Shown here piece by piece: positions 58,230 to 64,000 of a stretch of 64,000 nt of DNA. The stretch is from Allodiplogaster sudhausi (Eukaryota; Nematoda; Chromadorea; Rhabditida; Diplogasteridae). The notes under the pieces were generated by a model. The model ran no database searches. It was not told the origin of the DNA and worked only from the letters and a program-made list of their open reading frames with translations. Position numbers and translations under genes: made by a program. Within the stretch, counting starts at the first letter, position 1. Every line of letters starts with the position of its first letter. The stretch lies in NCBI GenBank assembly GCA_945643635.1, contig CALZFC010000006.1:5904501-5968500 (forward strand), read 5' to 3'.

Positions 58230-61200
58230 TTAAAGGAGATCGGCAATGCTCATGGGCATCTCTTCGATGACCGTCGTGTAGAAGGTCTCAATGTCCTGGA
58301 GCTGGCGCTTGTCGTTCTCTGTGACGAAGTTGATGGCGACTCCCTTACGACCGAAACGGCCAGATCGACCGATTCTGTGGATGTAGTTCTCGCGGTTCGA
58401 CGGCAGGTCGTAGTTGATCACGAGGGACACCTGAATAAGGGAGACCGTTTGCAACGTTACTAGAATCATATTTGTGCTTTATTATATAAAATTTTTTTTT
58501 GCAAGCCCAATTACCCATAGGAACTTCAAATACTACACATAGGGACACCGTCCATATGAGTTACCATAAACGCCTAAACCTACCATAAGCACCGTAACTG
58601 CCCCAACCTTATTATACTGAGGGTAGAAGACAATGACTGTAAACCGCAGTTCCATGCTATCCGTCAAACCCATCCCCCTTACATCGGGTAGAATACAATT
58701 ACTGTAGCCACGTCATGCAACTTGACCCGCAAAACAAGCCAAGTAAATACTCGTGGAATCATCGATTCTTTACCAAGGCATCGGCTCGGGCACGCCATGA
58801 TGTAGAGCGAGCCGGAATTTGTTTCCTTGGTGGTTTCCGTCACTTTAAAGCTAGACCTTGCTATGGCAAAAATATATTGTCAGGAGCCAAAATATACCCC
58901 CGATTCTACACCACATTATCACAATACCGATGCCACTGATTCCCAGGGAATTATTGCCCGGCGAGAACCCAAGCCGCTCCCCTCACCTGCTGCACGTCGA
59001 TACCACGCGCGAGCAGATCGGTGGTGATGAGGACTCGCGAGGATCCCGAGCGGAACTCTCGCATGATGACGTCACGCTCGCTCTGCTCCATGTCTCCGTG
59101 GAGGCACGACACCGTGAACTTCTTGCTCGTCATCTGCTCCGTCAGAGTCTCGACCTTCCTGGTAATGGCGGGAAAATACTTTTTAAAACTGTTCTCCCAA
59201 TTTTTAACCCTTCAAAAGCCAACACTATTTACCATCAACACAACTGTTGAATACTGTGATTACAGTCTTTCTATGCTACTGTAGCCAAACTGCAAACTCG
59301 ACTGTCTATAACTGAGCTAGTCAAGGATCGAAGTGGCAAAAGATTCTTTACCAAGGCTTCGGCTCGACAACGTTTGTGATGAAAAGTGCCGGAATTTGTT
59401 GCCTTGGTGGTGGAACTTTATCTACTTTTTGGTTTCATTCACGTTTGCCTATATCTGACTGGCCATGAGAACTCTTGGCCCATGAGCTCCCTCATATAGA
59501 TCTCTACTAGTTATCAGCTTCCACTTGTCTGACATGGAAAGGAGGACTGACTGGGAATCCTTTTGCTATCTTATCAGTACAGTGGGGATTGGGAGGAGGG
59601 AGGGAGAGACTTGGCCCTTCCAGAAACCTGCGAGTGTTGCAGAAGATGACTGCCTGCGTCACGTTGATCGCATCGTAGAGATCGCACAGAGTGCCAAACT
59701 TCCACTCCTGAAAAAGGATTACAATTTTTCGATTATGCAAATAATTTTTTTCTCTTTATTATCCATACATGTTCAGTTACCTTTTTATTGCCGGAACAAG
59801 TACAATAAACAGAACAAGGCCATTCTTCTTCACCTCGTCTCCCCCCTTGCTCCAACTTTTTCGCTTTCACTGACTACCGAAGAGAGGAATGAATGGTCAT
59901 CTCAGTCCGGTGGTATTCGAAAGCACAACTTTGTGGTTTGAGGATTGTATGATGAAATAGAACTAATAAGTACACCAGACTGACATCCTTCTGGACGTCA
60001 ACGTAGAACTGGCGGATACCCTCGAGGGTCAGCTCCTCCTTCTTGACGAGAATGCGGATCGGCTCGCGCATGAAGCGCTGCGTCACATCCAGCACATCGG
60101 CCGGCATCGTCGCGGAAAGGAGGACGACCTGTTGAGAAAAGTTCATTTAAATCTATTTTGGCGGAAAATTCAAATTGCACTTTAGTCACCATATTGTGCG
60201 TAACCGTTTGAGAACTAGACTTCTATTCACTCTTCCACTTCTCACCCAATTGGTCTACGCCTATTTCATTCTACCTTCCGTTGACGGCTGAAATATCCAG
60301 GAGAATGGGATGAATTCAGTGCTTTTTTTAGAAGGACATACTTCCCAGTCTTTAACTGATTATATCTCCTTGCCAAATACCATTTGCCTTATCCAGTTTG
60401 AGAATCTTGATTTCCCTCCTCCGTACCTGGACCTCCTGGGGCATGGTCTTGAAGACCTCGTAGATCTGATCCTTGAAACCACGAGAGAGCATCTCGTCAG
60501 CCTCGTCCAGGACGAACATCTTGATTTTGTCCGTTTCTGAAATGAAGACACATTTTCTTCTCAACACCCAACATTTCCAGATATATCCGTTTAGAACCCG
60601 TTCTAAACCACTCAAAATCCCCGCGTTGTACGTAACCGTTTGAGAACTAGCTTTCATAACCTCATCTACTTCTCACCCAATCGATCTACGCCTTTCCGTT
60701 CTCTACCTTCCGTTGACGGCTGAGCTCTCCAGGGTTGAGAGGAGCTCAGTGCTTTTTTTAGAAGGCACCTTATCTACTTCTTAAACTCCCAAATGTCACG
60801 TACGCAGGACATTCCGGCTGATCATGTCGTTGACTCGTCCTGGCGTGCCGACAACAATGTGCACGCCCTGCTCGAGCTTCCTGAGGTCGTCCCTGATGAG
60901 GGTGCCTCCGATGCAGGCGTGGACGCTCACGTTCATGTAGTCGCCCAAGGCGCACATCACCTTTTGGATCTGGAAAAAGAAAGCATTTTTGGATCTTGAA
61001 ATGCATCAGAATTTCAAAAAATTACGATAAAAAAGTTTAGAACCCTGATTAAACCGCGCCGTAAAAGCCACACTGTACGTAACCGTTTGAGAACTAGCTG
61101 TCAAAAGTCATCCACTTCTCACCCAATCGGTCTACGCCATCGTTCTTTACCTTCCGTTGACGGCTGAGCTCTCCAGGGTTAAGAGAGAAGCTCAGTGCTT

Positions 61201-62680
61201 TTTTTAGAAGGCCATTATATGCGGACAATAGGTGGTCTTCCATTTCTGTTTTATAGAAGACTATTAGATGGATTAATTACACATGGTAATCGGGTTCCTG
61301 AAATTCTCCTCTAGGGGGTTCCTTAGGCTCCCTCAGAAATATCCATCCTCAACGACCTGCTGAGCCAATTCACGAGTGGGCGCCATTACGAGAGCCTGGA
61401 CGTGCGGGTCGGTCTCGTCGATTCGCTGGAGGATTGAGATGGAGAAGGTGGCCGTCTTGCCGGTTCCGGACTGAGCCTGCGCGATGACGTCACGGCCTGA
61501 AGTTAATTATTTAATGTTAAATATATGATAATTTGCGGTTTCAACAGCCAATATGGAGGAAATATCTGGACTAAAAAGGTGTAAAGTCTGCATATTTAGA
61601 AGTAAGAACATTGGTTAAAATTAAAATGGTAGGGAGACATGTTGAAATGTCCTTTCATCATCGCTCTCAAAACATCTCGAAATGACGGACCCGTGGTGCA
61701 CGGGACAATGGCGCGTTGTTGAATGGCGGAGGGCTTCTCGAAACCGAAGGCGTAGATGCCACGGAGAAGCAGCTCCTTCAGGTTCATGCCGTCGAACGTC
61801 TCAACCACGGATTCGTAGTTTCCCTGGAAAGGACGGTGATGAAGCCGATGGTTTTTGGTTTGTAAAAAAAATTATATCAATACAATACATAAAATTAGCT
61901 GAAAACCATCCCTAATCTAGGTCAATTGTTCAAAGCCCAGGCGGGAGTTAAAGTTCAAATCCGGTTTAGGAGATGACTCATGTGGTCAGCCGCTTTTCGT
62001 CACGACCACAAGAACAGGTTTCGTCAGCAAACGCATAAGGTAGCAAAGATAACTTCAAAATGCTCATTATTCGATGTTTCTTTAACATATGAAGTATAAG
62101 GGAAAAAACAGTAGCCAATGTTCATTCGATTTCGTATCGTTCTTTTTTTTCTTCGATATCATACGTACTTCACTTCAGCTGTTTAAAGTGCTTTCGTTTG
62201 ACAGCGCAGTGCTATTTCCAGAACTATGAAAAGGCTAATTCTCCTTTAAATTCTCAAAAACGGGATCGCTGTTCAAACGTTACAATCAAGGATCAAGTGA
62301 GCCCGGTAAATAAACAACACGAAACAAACCTCGATAAGACCATCGGCATCAACGCCTGGTCCGGCCGCCGCCTTGGCGGGGCCTCGCCCGATGCGCCGTT
62401 ATTCACATAGTTGCCCCTGTAAAGAAATCAAAATTTGCATGAATTAAAATATGCATTAACTTACATTGATCAATTACATCATACCCTTTGAAATAAAAGC
62501 CAAATTCAAGCAGAATGGCATTCAACATAGATTTAAGTCCAGAAAATTAAAGAGACTCAAACTGCAAGCCCGTTTAGAAACAAGGCTTAAAACGGCAAAT
62601 CAAAGAACTCAGTCGAGTTTTTAGCGAGGAAACTCAGGAAGAGAAATGTAGAAAACTGACTGGTTGTTCGCATCAGTCAT
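58230..62680 (-). CDS. EIF4A: Eukaryotic initiation factor 4A (DEAD-box RNA helicase), 10 exons
   Basis: ATP-dependent RNA helicase of the cap-binding complex that unwinds 5'UTR structure. Exons: 62661-62680 (MTDANN), 62330-62416, 61691-61823, 61357-61496, 60804-60969, 60427-60536, 59985-60128, 59628-59707, 58987-59158 and 58230-58430, about 417 residues. Helicase motifs in order: [12 protein letters not shown] (Q motif), AQSGTGKT (I), APTRELA (Ia), [13 protein letters not shown] (Ib), VLDEADEML (II), LLSATMP (III), AVIFCNTRR (IV), [11 protein letters not shown] (V), [13 protein letters not shown] (VI), and a C-terminus SIADLL. Exon 2 is one base short: it opens as [12 protein letters not shown], but the downstream frame needs [15 protein letters not shown], so a one-base loss lies near 62373-62385. 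This could be an assembly error. The rest is fully intact. Several introns carry shared repeats. Confidence 0.96.
58757..58850. repeat. eIF4A intronic repeat family B, copy 1
   Basis: GATTCTTTACCAAGGCATCG, then GAGCCGGAATTTGTTTCCTT-GGTGGT, in the last intron. A related copy is in the intron before it (59338-59415). Confidence 0.75.
59338..59415. repeat. eIF4A intronic repeat family B, copy 2
   Basis: GATTCTTTACCAAGGCTTCG, then GTGCCGGAATTTGTTGCCTT-GGTGGT, same orientation as copy 1. Confidence 0.75.
60196..60338. repeat. eIF4A intronic repeat family A, copy 1
   Basis: About 140 bases containing CGTAACCGTTTGAGAACTAG, CTTCTCACCCAATTGGTCTA, CTACCTTCCGTTGACGGCTG and AGTGCTTTTTTTAGAAGG. It lies in the intron between exons 60427-60536 and 59985-60128. 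Confidence 0.85.
60628..60766. repeat. eIF4A intronic repeat family A, copy 2
   Basis: Same module and orientation, in the next intron (between 60536 and 60804). It adds GAGCTCTCCAGGGTTGAGAG before the tail. Confidence 0.88.
61072..61212. repeat. eIF4A intronic repeat family A, copy 3
   Basis: Third copy, again same orientation, in the intron between exons 60804-60969 and 61357-61496. It is very close to copy 2. Confidence 0.88.
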
Positions 62681-62685
62681 GACAG

Positions 62686-62913
62686 TTATGCCGCGCTGAG
62701 GAAGTGTCGCTGTTGGATTGAAAAGAAAGCTTTGCCTGCCCTAAGATAGGGTAAGGTTTCAGAAGTAGTTGGTGGGTTCGCCAAAAGAATGCTGCTTGAC
62801 AGTGCGACAGCCATTCCAAAGGCTCCCGCACGGAAGAGTACGGTTCTCTTGGCTATCATCCAGGTGTTTGCTGGCAATTTGCCAGAGCCCGTCTTGAGCC
62901 CTTCAGAGGCCAC
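62686..62913 (-). other. 75-codon ORF just upstream of eIF4A
   Basis: Reads MASEGLKTGSGKLPANTWMI, then a hydrophobic stretch FGMAVALSSSILLANPP. Its stop lies a few bases before the eIF4A ATG. It may be a uORF or chance; no homology recognised. Confidence 0.2.
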
Positions 62914-62919
62914 TGGAGA

Positions 62920-63285
62920 TTTAGTGTGGCTTATATTTTTGAATCTGAGACAGTAACCTCAACTTTTGACACGCACTGAAATATGGTTTTGTTGCATTCA
63001 GTGCACTGCTTCGCGAATGTTTATTTTTTCATAAATGTATTTTAATGCAGTTCACTATGCTCGCATTCAATATCTTTCTGGTCGGAAGCATATGCGTTCC
63101 TGTCGAATATATACGCTTTCATTAGCCGTTCGGTTGACATTTTGAATTCCCAATCTAATTTCAAGATAATTTAAATTTTAACTTTTCCTTCGAAACTATT
63201 ATGGATTGTACATGTTTTGCGAGGCAAGGCTTCCTCTCATTGCCTTTTTTGTAGATAGTGTCATTAGGAGTCGAATGTTAAGAAA
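62920..63285. other. Putative intergenic region between divergent genes
   Basis: No coding motif. It would hold the eIF4A promoter and possibly that of the plus-strand candidate at 63.3 kb. No TATA box or initiator can be called with confidence. Confidence 0.4.
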
Positions 63286-63290
63286 ATTTA

Positions 63291-63426
63291 ATGGAGAAAA
63301 TGAAAAAGCAAGATATAGTTTTTTGGTGGCGAGACTTCGGCATGATGGACGAAACGGATGACAACTCCTCTGCTGCCGTCTTCGTGCTTGCCAAGCACGC
63401 GTTCATCGGCAAGAACAACGACGAGG
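63291..63426 (+). CDS. Candidate first exon with N-terminal half of an SH3 domain
   Basis: A plus-strand frame reads MEKMKKQDIVFWWRDFGMMD, then SSAAVFVLAKHAFIGKNNDE before a GTTTGC donor at 63427. VFVLAKHAFIGKNNDE resembles the start of an SH3 domain (the ALYDF region followed by an acidic RT loop DEL). An AG acceptor at about 63337 would allow a shorter exon starting near GMMDETDD. The following exon is not identified before the window end. Confidence 0.35.
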
Positions 63427-63429
63427 TTT

Positions 63430-64000
63430 GCTCTTTGCTGTTCCTGCTTCTTTTTCTCTTCATAAAAAAATTTCTTAAAACAAAACAAACTTTTTTTTGA
63501 TTAGTTGCTGCTTGTTTTTTCTCTCTCACTGTATTTAATGCATTGAAATTAGTATAGGATACTTCTGAACCAAGCCATCAACATCAACATGGAATGATCG
63601 GTTTAATTTTAAGACATTTTGCTTGAGTAGAAAACCAGACGGCATCCATTATCTGTGCTTGCGCAATAATTATTTGCCAGTTTAATATGATTTTTTTTTC
63701 ACACAATCACTTGACTGGCTTCTTATGTTGGATGATTTTTAAATATCTAATCTTTTGCTGATTTTTCCAATTTCTGTCTAGCTCCAGCAAAACTTTTTTA
63801 TCCAGAGTTTCCATTTTAAGTCTTTCCTTTTTATGTTTATTAGCAAGCATTATGTTAGGAAATAGAATATAAAATATAGTTTTAAGCGACAAAATACCAT
63901 CTAACTTGATCGAAAGTAGATATTGTTGTAAGGCAAAAGCTCAACTCGATTGAAACTTAATGGTGTTGTAAGGGGTAAACTCCTTTAACTCGATAGAAAG
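63430..64000. other. No gene recognised at right edge
   Basis: AT-rich. The last 110 bases contain a TTGTAAGG...AACTCGATTGAAA/AACTCGATAGAAAG tandem of roughly 50 bases cut by the window end. Confidence 0.4.

Noticed and set aside
57883..58233. 116-codon plus-strand Lys/Glu-rich ORF
   Set aside because: It overlaps the eIF4A 3' end region, is purine-biased and has no domain or splice support.

Overview
The window is eukaryotic nuclear DNA, most likely from a nematode. All recognisable genes are split by short GT-AG introns. The gene set is ordinary metazoan: sigma-class GST, SmD2, ubiquitin, arginine kinase, TBCK and eIF4A. Arginine kinase as the phosphagen kinase, a sigma GST, a phosphatase-dead tyrosine phosphatase-like gene, a three-finger secreted protein and a BEL/Pao retroelement with an envelope-like region all suit nematodes. 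The species cannot be named from the sequence alone.

Layout. A 5-exon GST lies at 0.5-2.0 kb (+). From 2.4 to 10.6 kb the DNA is repeat-rich: minisatellites, a 2.5 kb unit bounded by 29-bp inverted repeats, a 60-bp tandem array ending in a 60-nt hairpin, two further perfect hairpins, and an EGF-like exon. A divergent PTP-domain gene with a destroyed P-loop occupies 10.6-13.9 kb (-). A long ORF-poor stretch with a ~345-bp tandem duplication fills about 14.1-17 kb, followed by a Ly6-like gene (17.1-17.9 kb, -). SmD2 lies at 21.25-21.78 kb (+), just after a GGCC-rich inverted-repeat element. A 1.5 kb foldback with tRNA-like modules covers 22.65-24.16 kb, and a decayed second EGF copy lies at 24.7 kb. 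An unrecognised gene occurs twice as inverted copies (25.3-27.5 kb + and 42.3-44.5 kb -), each carrying a different lesion.

Between the two copies lie a BEL/Pao remnant lacking its polymerase (28.1-30.7 kb), a divergent ubiquitin (31.5-32.0 kb), an unknown multi-exon gene (33.6-34.7 kb) and arginine kinase (35.55-39.09 kb, +). A 386-bp direct duplication (39.8 and 46.2 kb) follows. TBCK (47.7-57.2 kb, -, about 22 exons) and eIF4A (58.2-62.7 kb, -, 10 exons) dominate the right side. An SH3-like exon may begin a gene at 63.3 kb (+).

The genes form no operon or pathway; they are neighbouring housekeeping and signalling genes. Throughout, (CT)n/(GA)n microsatellites fill introns and often abut splice sites. 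Several eIF4A introns share related repeat modules.

Reading-frame anomalies: eIF4A has an apparent 1-nt frameshift in exon 2, one TBCK exon lacks a canonical AG acceptor, and the inverted gene copies have a 4-bp indel and nonsense changes. These may be real decay or assembly error.
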